Positions 36,601 through 51,600 of a stretch of DNA of 64,000 nucleotides are shown one piece after another. How positions within the stretch are numbered: the first letter of the stretch is position 1; the number at the start of each line of letters is the position of its first letter. The translations under genes and the position numbers were made by a program. The stretch spans positions 2,480,001-2,544,000 of the forward strand of contig OY727100.1 of NCBI GenBank assembly GCA_963402885.1, read 5' to 3'. This stretch comes from Antedon bifida. Lineage: Eukaryota; Echinodermata; Crinoidea; Comatulida; Antedonidae. Below the pieces are notes generated by a model, which had not been told where the DNA came from, made no database searches, and was given only the letters and a program-made list of their open reading frames with translations.

Positions 36601-39600
36601 GAAAGCCTAGTTAGTAGTATTCGTAGCTAGCTTAGCTTACCCAGGTTTTATTACTCATTTGATGATGTTATCAGTACAAATTGAAGGCTGCGTTAAAATT
36701 ACTGACATTTTGTTGCCTAACAATAACATTATGTATAGTTTATTTTTTAAATGCCCAACAATCTTGCACTTCATTTTGAATTAAACATATAACCAGTGAT
36801 GTTATCTGTATAAAAACTGAGAATATACACTACAGTATTAATTGAATTGTTTAGGTTTTATTTTGACAAACTTTTTCTGATGTTTGATTTGATTTGATTT
36901 TTTCGGTTTCAATATAAGATTACAAGACAATATGAATACAAACAATTTACAAGCAAATACATTAAACAAGAAAACAAGGAAAGCCGAAGTCGAAAGAAAT
37001 ATCAATTTAATTTAAATAGGGTCCTTAAATTCTAAGATAATCAAATAACCTCTGGGTCAATAAGCACCCACCCTATCAAATAATCGCCCAAAACCCCCAT
37101 CATGCCCCATGAGAATTCCTACCCATTGAAATCGATAATTAAAGTGAACAATCAACACAATAAATGAAATTTAACTCATTTTATACTGTATTGTATAATA
37201 GAAGCCTAGGGCTAAGGAATTTTATAAAAGGCTTTAAAAAGTACCTTGTCCCTAAATAGTATAAGATTTAAGAATAGTAGGCCTACATTGTATACAGTAA
37301 ATGCACGTTTAACATTTAAACTACTTTTTTCAAAGTAGAATTTTGACATTTCTCTGTTACCTTATTTGGCTTTAAACATTCTACATTTTAATGTAGTTTT
37401 TCCTCAAGAGAGATACTTTCACAAAATATACTTTCAACTTGTAGGTCAAAGGTCAGACTGCTGCTATGAGACAGGAGGAAATCAAAGGTCACCTCTTATT
37501 GGCTGTTATAACACCTCAGTTGAATAATTCGTCTTTCAATTTATATTTATAGATTACTGTAGAAGGAAAGTGATAAAATAAAGTATAATATTCACCATTC
37601 TCGTTCTTGGCGGGATGTCGATGACTTTTTACTGGAAAGTGAATTATGAAACATCAACCAAAAAATTGCTTTACTTTCAAATGTTTTTATATTGGGAATC
37701 TGAACTGTGTACACTATCAAACTTTATGTGACAAAAAAATGTGATGTGCCCATACAATATATGGACATATATTTGGGCATATCACTACCATATTTGGACA
37801 CATCACACTTTTTTGTCAAACTAGTTTGATAGTGTAGACAGACCTTTAAGCCTTGTCTGCACTATAAAACTTGGTGACAACAAAAAAAGTGATGTGCCCA
37901 TCTACAGTATGGACATGATGTTGTCATATCACTACCATATTTGGGCATATCACTACCATATATCACTACTTCATATTTTGTCAAACTAGTTTGATAGGTA
38001 GACAGAGCTTTACAGTAGTGTACAGTAGTTGGGTTGGGATTATTTTTCTACATTTATACACGTAGTAAAGTTGTTTGGAATGTAGCCCAGAAAAATATAT
38101 AAATCATTTCCCAGATAGCTAAAGTCTTCCTTTTCCTGCCACCGCCCCCATTTTTGTCATTTTAATTCAATAAGTTGATAACTTTAAATATCAAACATGC
38201 TAACCCTGTACAATATCTGTAAAGCTGATTTTTACGTTTTAGTTAGAAACGGTACTCAGCTAGCTTATTTTAACATGGAATATTAACCTTTACAAATGTC
38301 CATAGTTTTGAATGACAGTACAGTACATGATTTTAATTAGTTTTTAAAATAATGGTGTCAGTATCAGTGGAAAACAAAACAATTTTTTAGTTTCATTTTT
38401 GGTAAAATAATGTTAGTTTATTATTGTACGTTCGTTAATGCACAAAGCGCCATGAGCTCCACATGGGGGAAGGGGGTGGATACCGGCGATTTATAAATTT
38501 TAATTTATTATTTTTGTTTACAATGCGATACTGCTGTATGTCTTTTTAAAAGTTATTTTCTTGACAATAGTATAAAATTATACCAAGGACAGTTCTGTTT
38601 TATAGTTTATTTCTTTAGAAATATTATTTTTTTTTTTTTTAGAATTCTACAGAATAAATTATCAAAATAGTGTTTCATTTTTGTTTTTAATAGTTCATAA
38701 CCGTTTTAAATGAAACATTAAACTCATTGACACACAAATTTAATCAGTAAATCAATAACATTGTCTCCAATATTTTTTCGTAGCTAGTAGAAGTATCGCT
38801 TTCCCATACGCAGTATCTTAAACCGATAACACTTAGACAAAGCCATGTGCTACAGACGTTTTGCAGTTAGACAATTGATTTTTCTTTAATGAATGAAATC
38901 TTCAATTTGGTACGCATGAGTAGTTTTTCATCAAGAATTGACGAATTGTATTGCAGAAACCGAACGTGGTAATCTGGTTGAGTTACGATGTGCATTAAAC
39001 ATATTGATCGTGGCTAGTTTGACTACTGCTAAATTATTCTTATACAGTAGTACCGTAGGAATTTTTAATTTTTTAATAAATAGTTTTAGAGGCTAATATC
39101 TCAGTTTGAAAAATAAAATACCTTTAAAATACCAAATTCTGTAATAATGTGTCATACCTGTGGCGCCTGTATTATTTTAAGGTATAGGCTTATTGCCTAT
39201 GATACAGACATCACATGTGATAAATGTGTGATGCTGTATCACAGAATTTGCCTGTGATATTGTACAGTAATTAATAGTTACAAAAACCTACTGTAATAAT
39301 CAATCTCATAACCGTGTACATTCATGCTCAATTTTATTGAATCGTTGACTGTAATTTATTATTTAAGCGGTTTATATAATCTGCAATTTATAACATACTT
39401 TCACGACACTATAATTAAATCTATTTATAGTGTGATGATTGAAATATTGAACATAAGTGATTCCATAATGAGGAAAAAAGGTATCCAGTATCCTCGTTGT
39501 ACAGGACTTTCAACAATACCTGGTTTGATAGTTAAATGATAGCAATTCAGTACCATATTTGTACATCACAACATACATCACTTTAAGCTCTGTCTACACT

Positions 39601-42600
39601 ATCAAACTAGTTTGACAAAAACAGTGTGACGTGCCCAAATATGGTAGTGATATGCGTAAATATGACATCATCATGTCCGTATATGGACACATCACATTTT
39701 TGTTATCACAAGTTTGATAGTGTAGACAGAGTTTAGCGTTCTTCATTGCTACTATGACAGTTAGACAATTTCTTTACCGAGGATGAATAAAATCTTGAAA
39801 TCTTGTAGATTGTATTGATATGAGGAGACGGTTAATGAACAAGCTTTTATTATTAGTATTCTAACATAAAGATACTCTGTGTATTGCTTTGAGTAGTTTG
39901 TTATCTTGTCTTTCATCTAAATAAAGCTTTACACATGTTTATACTCACTGACTTATAATAATAAATCAAACAGTATTTATTGTCTATTTTATCTATTCTA
40001 CTACTACAGTGTAGGCCTATTTATGGTAGGTTACTGTACATATCCTCTCTTCTCATCTCGCATTTCCCCTCCCAATTTCTTTCCCCTCCTCATTTTCTTT
40101 CTCCTCCTCATTTTCTTTCTCCTCCCCATTTCTTTCCCCTCCCCATTTCTTTCCCCTCCCAATTTTCTGTCTCCTCCCAATTTTCTGTCCCCTCCGCATT
40201 TTCATTCTCCTTTCCATTTTCTTTCTCCTCTCCATTTTCTTTCTCCTCCCCATTTTCTTTTCCCTCCTCATTTTCTTTCCCCTCCCCATTTTCTTTCCTC
40301 TCCCCATTTTCTTTCTCCTCCCCATTTTCTTTCTCCTCCCCATTTTCTTTTTCCTCCCCATTTTCATTCTCCTCCCCATTTTTCCCCCGCCCTATTTTTC
40401 CCCTCCCCATTTTCTTTTCCCTCCCAATTTTCTTTTCCCTCCTAATTTTCTTTTTCTCTCCTTTCTCTTCCCCATTTTCTTTTCCTGACCCATTTCCTTT
40501 CTTCTCCCAATTTTCTTTCCCCCTCCTGTTCTCTTTCTCCTCCCCAATTTCTTTCCCTTCCCCATTCTCTTTTCCCTCTTTCATGGCATTAAGTAATAAT
40601 CTTATTTTAAATATTGTGAAAAAAAAAAGCATTCACCTCAGTGTGACCTATGACCTCTGACCTTTACAAAGCATATAATTGAAAGCTCTTATTCTGGACT
40701 TTGTGAAGTACTTCTTGTTTCATTGGAATTCAGATAAAGGCCTACAAAGAATGCATTTATTATGCAAGTACAGTTAGCTATGTTTGCTCTATATTATTAC
40801 TACGCCTAAGGGATTTTTAGAAGTATATATGGCATGGAATTGAACAATCAACCATTGATAATATTTTAATTAATTGATGTTCTTGTTACAGGTCAAATAT
40901 GAACTTAAAGAGTTTAGTCACTGACAGGCTACTGTGTGTTTTTTTTTGCGCATTAGTCACCAAATATTTTCAGAGATTTTAAGGCAAGAAGCCAATCAAA
41001 ATGTTTGGTGGTAACAGATTTTATCTGCCTGTACTGTATTTTAATAAAGTATTAAATGTGTAATAATACATTCAAATTCAAACTTACTGTTGTCGTAATA
41101 GTTAACAGTTAACCCCTGAGTTTAGAAAAAACCAAAACTCCAGTAGAACTCCTATTAATTGGACACCTTGGGACCCAACTAATTGTCCTCTATTAAGCTG
41201 TCGGTCTACACTATCAAACTAGTTCAATGACAAAAGAAGTGTGATGTGTCCAAATATAGTAGTGATATGCCCAAATATGGTAGTGATATGCCCAAATATG
41301 GTAGTGATATGCTTAAATATGGTAGTGATATGACATCATCATGTCCATATATGAGCACATCACATTTTTGTGTCACATAAAGTTTGATAGTGTAGACGGA
41401 GCTTTATATATAGGGGCTACAGTAGTACTGATAGTATAGTTCAGTTAGCACTTTTTGTCATAAGAAAGAAGAAAAAGATTTAAAATGATTTTTTTTTGTG
41501 GTGGGTCCCAGTCACTATATAGGAATGCATTGTGGTTGTTGCTGCTAACCTTGATCTAAATCCTAGTTTGTATGGTATGAATACAACTTGTGGGTGTCAG
41601 GATATTATAATGATTAAGGCCAAGGACTCTTTCCATTCAAAATTTGATAATTAAATAATAATACGAAATGTTTGAACAGTATTATAATTTATCACATTGT
41701 AACATGGTGAATTACCAAGAAAAAACTACATTCTTTTTAATCATCAATTTGAAAATAAAAAATATGTTGTTATTGCGTTTCCTTTGTGGCCAATCAAATG
41801 AGTTACAGAACTATACTGTAAGTTGAAAGAATTGTGTAAGGCGTACATTTGTAAAGTTTTGGTGATCCAGCTTAAAACAGCCTACATAACTTTTTCGCTT
41901 ATTTATTTTGTTGTGTTTGTGCTAATATATTGTTTGTATTTTTATTTGCTGTTTACCAGGATTATGTGCAGCACTTGAGTTATTTGTATGTGTAGTTAAA
42001 GTACTACCAGCCAATGTGCTATATTAATTACTTACTGTGGACTTATTTTACTTACTGTGGACTTATTTTACTTACTGTGGACTTATTTTACTTACTGTGG
42101 ACTTTAGCCTATTCTCACTCTCAATATATTAATATTATTCATTTCTGACTACAAAATGTTAGTGTTATAACTAACATAGTATAAAACTAATGTATACACT
42201 CCTTTAATCAAATCATGGAGGTATTTAAAGTGTACAGTTACAATAGATCTTATAAGGAAAATAAACCTGGATGGATTTGGAAGCTAAGTTGTATTAAGTT
42301 GCAAATGGAATCTTTATTGAGAAATTGAGTTATTTATTAGACATTTATTATATACCATATTAAACACTATACTTTAAGGGACAAGTCTCAAGTCAAAACC
42401 ACAAAACTGTATAAAACTACTGTAAATTGCATGCTTGGTTTTTCCAAGTTTTTCTAAAGCTCTGTCTACACTATCAAACTTTATGTGAAAAAAAATATGA
42501 TGTGCCCATAGACATGATGAAGTCATATCACTATATCATATTAAAGCATATCACTACTATATTTGGGTACATCACCATTTTTTTGTCGACTTAGTTTGAT

Positions 42601-45600
42601 AATGTAGACAGAGCTTATTTCTTTTTATAATAACTCCTATTTGCATACTAGATTTGGTGCTGTAGAACTGTATTCAAGGTGTACCCTTATGTTGTGACTC
42701 ATCACCATTAGTCACTATGCTATGTGCAGTACTCCTTCATGCAAACTGTTTACCTTAGATTTAATCAAATTTAACATGTACATACATAATGTTTACATGA
42801 CATTTAAATAATTACTTATTGTAAATCTCTATCTACACTATAAAAAAATGTGACGTGCCCATTGTACATGATGATGTCATATCACTACCATATTTGAGCA
42901 TATCACTACCATATTTGGGCACATCACACTTTTTTTGTCAACTAATTTGATAGTATAGACAGAGCAAAAACTGTTTTGAAGTATGGTGGTTATACAAAGA
43001 CACACAGTAAGTTTTATATTTAAATACTACAGCCGTATATTGATCATGTTAGAGAGTGAAATGATGTAGTTATACAGTATTTCAATTATCAGTTAATTTT
43101 CTACATAAGGCTCTGTCCACACTATCAAACTACTGTAGTTTGACAAAAAAGGTAGGTATGATGTTACAAAATATGGTTGGAATCCCGTCAGAGACATTTT
43201 TTCATTCAACATAAAAAAAAAAATTCGCCAATGAGCTATGCTCGACGCGATTATGAGATCATGTTCCGAATATGAGCACTGTTTCTATAATCTGACAGTA
43301 TGATTTAAATACTGTATGGTAGTTACAGTATATGACATCATCATGTCCATATATGTGCACATCACATTTTTTTGTCATATAAAGTTTGATAGTGTGAACA
43401 GAGCTTAAGGCAAAGAAGGATAATAATGTGATACTGTAGTCAGTGCTGTACATAATTTTGTATTAAAAATGAAATATAATAAAGAGTGCTATAGAATGGA
43501 CGTATAACGTACAGACTTGTTTTTCCTGAGGTAGTCACGTATTTCCTGCAGTAGATCAGCTTTCAATAGGCTAAATGTTAAACTGCTGATCTTTACTGAT
43601 ATATTTCACAGTATTTCTCTATCAGTAATTTTATTGACACACCTTATACTTCCCCAGAAACTAACTTTTATGTAAAAGGGTGCATGCAACGCACAGTTGT
43701 TTTTTTCCCAACTGGTCTAATTAAATACGTTTGTGTATGGCGTTTAAAAGAAAATTAAAAACATCTATATTTGTATATAATTCTTTATGTTAAACCAGTG
43801 ATTAAATATGTGTGTGTGCAACATTTAATGTAAAGATTTATATACAGATACTAATATTATAATTAATATAAATCCGGATAAAAAGATTTTTTGAAGATCT
43901 ATTATAGATATGAGTCTAAAGTAATCAGTTAATACATTGATAATAATATTGAAAGTAGAACTAGCTATATTCATAGTTTATTTTAATTGATAAGAAACTG
44001 GAGTTGTACATTTTCTTTCTACTTGTTGTGGAATTCTTGCTATTGATTCTGCTTTGTGGTTTTATTTTCACAAGAAGGTCATGACACCAATCTCCTTTGA
44101 TTGACTCACTTCAAAACTATGCAACTTTTCAATTGGTTCATTTCCTAGTAATTGTGTCTATTTGACCATTCATATTGTTCGTACTAAAATGCTTGGTTTG
44201 ATTCTCATTAAATTTTATTATAGCTTCAAGAATAATCACTTTATTGTTATTGTTAATCATTTTATTGTTAATCATTTTTGGAATTGTTTATAAATTTTTA
44301 TTGACGTTCTTCAGAAACTCAATCACTACTTACCTTTGAAGTGGATTGAACAGTGTTGCTTATAAAAAGTATTTCAAATGCATTTTCAATCAAACACTAA
44401 AGCTCTGTATACATTATCGAACTAGTTTGACGATAAAAGTGTGATGTGGCCAAATATGGTAGTCATATGCCCAAATATGGTAGTGATATGACATCATCAT
44501 GTCCATTGGCACATCACATTTGTTTGTCACATAAAGTTTGATAGTGCAGACAGAGCTTTACAGAGAAAGATACTGTTCCTAAAAAGAGAACATTTGAAAA
44601 AATACAAAAATCTTTCTTTATTATATATACCTTGACCATTCCTTACAAAGAACTGGTCTACCAAGATGTCCAGATTTTTAAAATATAAGATTTTTCATTT
44701 CAACCTGACTATAATGTCTCATAATTTGTGCAATAATAATATATAAAAGAAGATTATCAATTAAAAGATTAAAAGAAGAATAAAGTTGATGCTCTATAAA
44801 TAAATTTTATCTTTTGTTGATAATATTTTCTGTACTAGAAAATTAGGTGTCTTTCGCTCGAGGGTAATCGTAAGCTTTGTTGCGACAAATCTAGCCATGT
44901 GTATTCTGTTAGAGTTACACAGAGGGAATAACACAAACCTGATGGTGTATTACTTCTACTTGACTGGGCTAGAATGCCTGTTAGGCCTCATGTGTCAGGG
45001 GTCCTGCTGCTCCGGCCTAGCCTTGTGTTTGATCATGTAATCAGGGGTGAGAAGTTACTCTCAAAATGTATTGATTGTACCCTAGTAATATTGTGATTTA
45101 ATTGTGCTACCTCAGTATTGTATCCTTTGATTTGACTCCTTTGAAGTGTTGTCTCTATTGTGTTCATTATAAAGAAAAGTATTTCATATAAAATAAAAGT
45201 TGAACTTTGTCATTCAAGGATCAAACGTAATAAAAAAACGAACGTGCGAGTTAAAGTGTTTTTTTGTAGTATGCATTGTTGTTGCATACCTTTATATCTT
45301 GTGTAGGAAATCCCTGTTTGTTAGTATGGTCATAAATTACTACTTTATTTCTGAACAGTAAAGCATTGATGACCACACCTTGTTAGTGGTACAGTACGCA
45401 CATGGATCTACTGTATTGTAGGTAGTTGAAGAAGTCTAGGGATGGGTGTCAATAAGTTATGGGTGGCTGTGAAAAAAATAAAGTAATACTTTCTGGTACC
45501 TAGGGGTGATTCTTGGATGGGTGATGTGTTGAATTAGGTTGAGTGTGGTTGAAAGAGATAAAGTGTTCCCGCCCAACTTCTCCAAACAAAAATAACACTC

Positions 45601-48600
45601 ATGTCAAAACCTACACAACAATATTAAAAATTGTAGTAATATATTACACTGCAGTACATTTGTAATAACATTTGTTTTAATGGGCTATATTTGATAATTA
45701 AATGTTAATTAATGGAATTTTAAGCTAAACATTTTTTTATCTCCTTTTTTTTGTAGGTGAATCTGGTCTTGGCAAAAGTACATTGATAAATTCTCTTTTT
45801 TTGACTGATATTTACTCCAACCAGTATCCAGGACCATCTCAACGAATGAAAAAAACCACACAGGTAAATATTAGGCTTTCTTTACTCTGTATCTTGATAA
45901 ATTAACACTATTATTATTGTTTATCATCTTGTGTGCGTTTGCATTTGTCATCAATATAATATCATCAATTTTGTCTATCATAATCATCAAGTAACCAAAA
46001 TCTTCATGCATCATCTAGTGGCGTAAGGCAGGGAGAAAAGGCCCCTGGTTTAGCACTCCTAAAAGCCCTCCAATGCTGGGTAGTTGTATTGAGGCTGCTC
46101 ATGCTCTGGGGCCCTTGAGTTTGGTTCTCACTAGAGACACAACACAAGTACTTTAGACGCAACACAAGAACTTAGACACAACACAAGCAACACAAATGAG
46201 TTGACCAATGACAAGCAACACTTCGAATAATCCATCACTTGTCATTGGTCGAATCACTTACATTGCGTTATGTTCTTGTGTTGCATTTAATCTCTGTGAG
46301 CTCTCATATCACCACTGTCATCAATGAGCAAACTATTTTAGTGTGTCGAAGGGGTAATGAAAATACAGTTTTAAAAGCATACACACTCTTTAATTGATGA
46401 ATCTTTATAATGCTTTTCAACACTTAATTTCTTCCTGGTTAGAAGTTATGGAAAAAAGCAATGATATGTTTTGGCAGTGATAACATGATTGTTTATTACT
46501 GAAATAGTAGATTTATGTACAGCATATTGCTGGTCTTAAAAGAGGAAGTGCTTATCGTGGCAAGGCCCACTAGTCTTCCGTTCAAGCTGATCTAATCAAG
46601 TACATTCGCTGTGATTTGTTTATATTACTCTATGTTTACATTTGAATTGTCTATTGTTTTAGTATTCATATAGTTAAGCATTAAAATGACCAAGGACATG
46701 CTAAGAGAAGCCGGTAGACTATCGCAAAATCAAGAAAATACTGCTCTGGATATTAATTAAGTCCCAGTGGCCGTATTCACCTGGGCTAAGCGAAACACTT
46801 ACTGTACCCTTAAAATTAAAAGTGAATACAATTTATTAGGGAAATACTTAATATTTAAGAGAAAATCTTACTTAAGTGTAATATTACTCTACTAAACCAA
46901 ACTTGTTAAGTAGCCAGAATATCTTCTTTCTATCAACAGTATTTCGCATATCAAAACCAAGATTATTTTTCAATAAATGCTTTTTTTAAACAAAAATAAT
47001 TAAAGTCCCAAGATTGTTGTTAAACTAGCCACAATAATATCTTCTTTCTATGATCTACAAGTATTTCGCGTATCTATATCTAAATTGAACCAAGTGTCCT
47101 AGAATTTTGTAAAAATCTTTTCAATCGTGAATGGTTTTTTTAACAAAAATGAATAGAAAAGATAAAATTATAGATTGGATTCATGATAAGATTGGCAATT
47201 CTATCAATAATTGAAAAAAAAATAAAATGTGTGTGTTTTGTTCAAATAGTTTTGTGATTATATGAAGGATCACCGATGTCATTGTCCCCTTTAAATATGG
47301 AAATATAATCATTTAATTGTGAAGTGATCTAGGTCATCTTTAAATAAAGTAGAAATTGTCTTTTTTTTGTGTAATTTTTAGCTCGCATTTCATTGCCGTA
47401 GGCTAATCAGTTAGGTTACTTGTACTTTTTGGTGTAACAGTGCCGTTTTAGATGTGTTTCAATTTATATTGAATGAAATAAAAGAGATTTGATGATAAAA
47501 AAAAGTAACCAAATTTATTTGGTACATAAAATAAGGGTGTGTTTCGGCTGAAAAAAAGTTATGGTATGATCTACTAGTTGAAAATGTTTTTACCTCACAT
47601 TCAAACAATTATAGCTGGTGACAGGTGGAAAGTCATTTATGAATTGTTCTTGTTTTCTAATAAATGTTTAACACTACCGCTTTTTTTTTATATTCTGTGC
47701 TTTGACACAGATAGCATAGATAGCAGGAAAACTACTGTATGTAACTAGTTTAATTCTAACAGTCAATCAAGTTGATGGTTTTGTTTTGTTTTCTGGTAGA
47801 AACAAGAACCGTTCACACGCTAATTGACCAATTATATTCACTCTCAACAAACAATTATTGTAGGCTAGCAGGCAGTGGAAGAAATGCCATATCCTACTAC
47901 ATAAAAAAAACTTGAGAGTAATGTAATAGGCTATAATGTATTAACTGCTGCCAGCCTATTTTGTTTAGGCTTGTTACAACAAGGTCAAACAGATAGAGTT
48001 GCAAAATGTGAAGCTTACAGGGAGGGACCTTCTTAAGCTTCCTGTCTAAAGACGGCTCGCTGACTGCATCTATGTTTGAAACTACAATTTAATTTTAGTA
48101 TTAACCACTCAAAAGTAATAATACCCTGGCAATACAAAAGAAGAGTTGCTGTATTAATCATTTGTATCAACTAGACCACCAGTGACTGGGCTTGTTAAAT
48201 TACTAGCCCATATTGTGCACATGAAGCCTAGTTCTATTAGACAAGATTCTGTTGAAAGCAACAACAGTTTAATGCTACACAGTACAGTATACCATAAAGG
48301 TACTAGAGAAATAGGCATATAGATCAAGCCATATTTTTCATTGGATTTGAATCCATGCCTCCATGGTGGTACATTACAACATTATGCAAAGCTATGTGGA
48401 TGAACAACCTTGTAACCAATTAAGCCATTACAACCTCACCTTGAAATGTATTCATTTATACTGTTGTAGGTAACAGTGTCAACAGATTGTATAAATATTT
48501 AAATAGCAAATGCTCCAATATAAAGTGATACATTTCGAGTTAAATTGTCATTTCTGTACTCAGTATTGTCAATGATGCTGAAAATCTCAACTATTTTCTA

Positions 48601-51600
48601 AAAATAGTAAGAAATATGTTTATTTAAAATATAGTTTGTGATCATTTGTTCATCCATGCGTAACAATTACTATGGATAATGACTTTGGCACTTCATATAA
48701 ATGCCATGCTTTAGTCGTGTCATATCATTTTGGTTTATAACGTTTTTATCTTAGAATATTTTATGTATCATTTTTGTGTGTAAAGCTCTTTAAAACATTG
48801 TATTAGTTGCTATAATAAATCCAAAGGCAAATTACTGAAAAAATGACAATGCTGTGGATATCAGTGGCTGGATCTCAATGGAGATACAAAAAAAAAAAGC
48901 GAAAAGCTAGATCAAAACGATAAAGTAAAACAGCCAGAAAGGTTAGCAGAGCTTTCGGGCAACACTAGCCCTTCATTAGTGCAAGTGAAGAAATTTGCTA
49001 TATATATATATATATATTCTAAAATTATGAAAATTAAGAATTTTTACTCCAAATTATATGCCTAAATAATTTTATCGATTACATAAAAACACAGTGACCT
49101 CAAAATACTGAACACTTGACATATTGAATCCATAATTTAATAAAATTATAAATGTTGCATTAATAAATTAATAATTATTGATTTCATGGGTGACTTAATA
49201 GTTCAAGGCTATTGGAAAGGCTAATGTATGTCTGCAAAATGAAAGATTGACATCCGCAAGTTAGGCTAATACGGTCAACCGGTCAGCCAGGGTCAATAAG
49301 ATGTGCCTAATGCTAGACCTCAAGCAATTTGTCAGCATTGTATTGCTTTGTTAGTATGAACAGGGGCTAAGCTACAGTAGTTTGTATTACTAAAACCCTA
49401 CTGTACCGCTGTTGAGTCTAAACAGGGGTTAAACTAGTCTGATCAAAGACCCTAACAGCCTAACCAGACCTGGGGTTAAACTAGTTTGTACGAACGTCCT
49501 AACACTTCAACAGCCTAAACAGATCTGTTTAGTCCTAACAGGGGTTAAACTAGTTTGTCCAAACACCCTAACACTTTACAGATCTGTTTAGTGTTAACAG
49601 GGGTTAAACTAGTTTGTCCAAACACCCTAACACTTTACAGATCTGTTTAGTGTTAACAGGGGTTAAACTAGTTTGTCCAAACACCCTAACACTTTACAGA
49701 TCTGTTTAGTGTTAACAGGGGTGAAACTAGTTTGTCCAAACACCCTAACACTAACAGCCTAAACAGATCTGTTTAGTCCTAACAGGGGTTAAACTAGTTT
49801 GTCCAAACACCCTAACACTTTACAGATCTGTTTAGTCTTAACAGGGGTTAAACTAGTTTGTCCAAACACCCTAACACTTTACAGATCTGTTTAGTCTTAA
49901 CAGGGGTTAAACTAGTTTGTCCAAACACCCTAACACTTTACAGATCTGTTTAGTCTTAACAGGGGTTAAACTAGTTTGTCCAAACACCCTAACACTTTAC
50001 AGATCTGTTTAGTCTTAACAGGGGTTAAACTAGTTTGTCCAAACACCCTAACACTTTACAGATCTGTTTAGTGTTAACAGGGGTTAAACTAGTTTGTCAA
50101 AACACCCTAACACTTTACAGATCTGTTTAGTGTTAACAGGGGTGAAACTAGTTTGTCCAAACACCCTAACACTAACAGCCTAAACAGATCTGTTTAGACT
50201 TAACAGGGGTTAAACTAGTTTGTCAAAACACCCTAACACTTTACAGATCTGTTTAGTGTTAACAGGGGTGAAACTAGTTTGTCCAAACACCCTAACACTA
50301 ACAGCCTAAACAGATCTGTTTAGACTTAACAGGGGTTAAACTAGTTTGTCCAAACACCCTAACATACAGCCTAAACAGATCTGTTTAGTCTTAACAGGGG
50401 TTAAACTAGTTTGTACGAACGCCCTAACACTTTAACAGGCTAAACAGATCTGTTTAGTCTTAACAGGGGTTAAACTAGTTTTTTCAAATAACCAAAACTC
50501 TGTTGAAACTTAACAGCAGAGTTTAAATTCTGTCCATAATGTGATGCTGCTGCATCGTATTACTGGATATCCACTAATTGGGAATTAAGCTAATTGGTCT
50601 GTGAGTAGTTAGCTAACTATTCAATTTAATATTTGGTATAATCCGGAGGATAAACAGATAATGATTAGAAGCAAAATGTACTTTAATTTATATTATAGAA
50701 TAGCAATCAGAATTCACTAGCGGTTTACCTGTCCATTTAATTAGAGAATTTATGATGAACTCTCCGTGACCTGATTTCATTTCATTAATTGTGACTGTGA
50801 CGTAGGAGAAGTTATTATTGAATGTGTCATTTGGCATTGCAAAAAAATTGGTTTAAACAAAAAAAAATTACTCGTCTAAAATAGGTAAATGGCTAAAAAG
50901 AAAATAAAAGGTGGCCCAGTTTAAACATCACAAGTATTGGTCGAGACTAAAATTCAGTATTTGGTACATAATACATAAAACATAAATATGGGGCATTATT
51001 ATTATTTAGTGATACTATTTTCTGTGAATAGTATTTACATTTCTTTGTGAAGGTCACATTTATCATATTTAAATTATTGTATCCAATTGTTTATTATTTT
51101 ATGAAGAGTAATTGAATGAAAATTCAACTAGAATTTGTTTAACTGGAGCCAAATCAAGGTTATTATTAATTATTATTAACCATAAAAATATGATAGAGTT
51201 TTCACATACCACAATGACTTGGGGAGTGGCCAAAACAGGAACTGTTGTATAAATATCTGTCTACACTATTATCAAACTAGTTTGACAAAAAAAGTGTGAT
51301 GTGCCCAAATATGGTAGTGATATGCTCAAATATGGTAGTGATATGGCATCATCATTTCCATATATGGGCACATCACATTTTTTTGTCACATAAAGTTTGA
51401 TAGACAGAGCTTTATAATGCCCTGTAAATTTTCTATACAGTACTAGATTGTGCAGTAATTTTAATAGTATTATTTTTTTCATATGCATTTTGTATATCAA
51501 TATTTTTGACATTTTGTTAAGAACTTTTCTTCGAATTCACTTTCACTTAATTTTGTGTCACATTGAGGAACCAACTTATCATAAGATCCCTTTTGTTACC

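Larger units (their letters stand above)
34560..45756. other. Septin intron 2 (11.2 kb)
   Basis: Contains no exon I could support. It holds ten family-A MITE copies, one family-C MITE, the polypyrimidine minisatellite at 40040-40590, a 23-bp repeat at 42040-42110, and two direct-repeat TGACCT clusters. The remainder is AT-rich sequence with simple runs and no recognisable protein in the short open frames (35618-35878, 36295-36480, 39324-39539). Confidence 0.6.

Noticed and set aside
40053..40660. Long open frames on both strands (up to 226 codons)
   Set aside because: They follow from the stop-poor polypyrimidine repeat; the proteins are low-complexity F/P/S or K/E/G strings.
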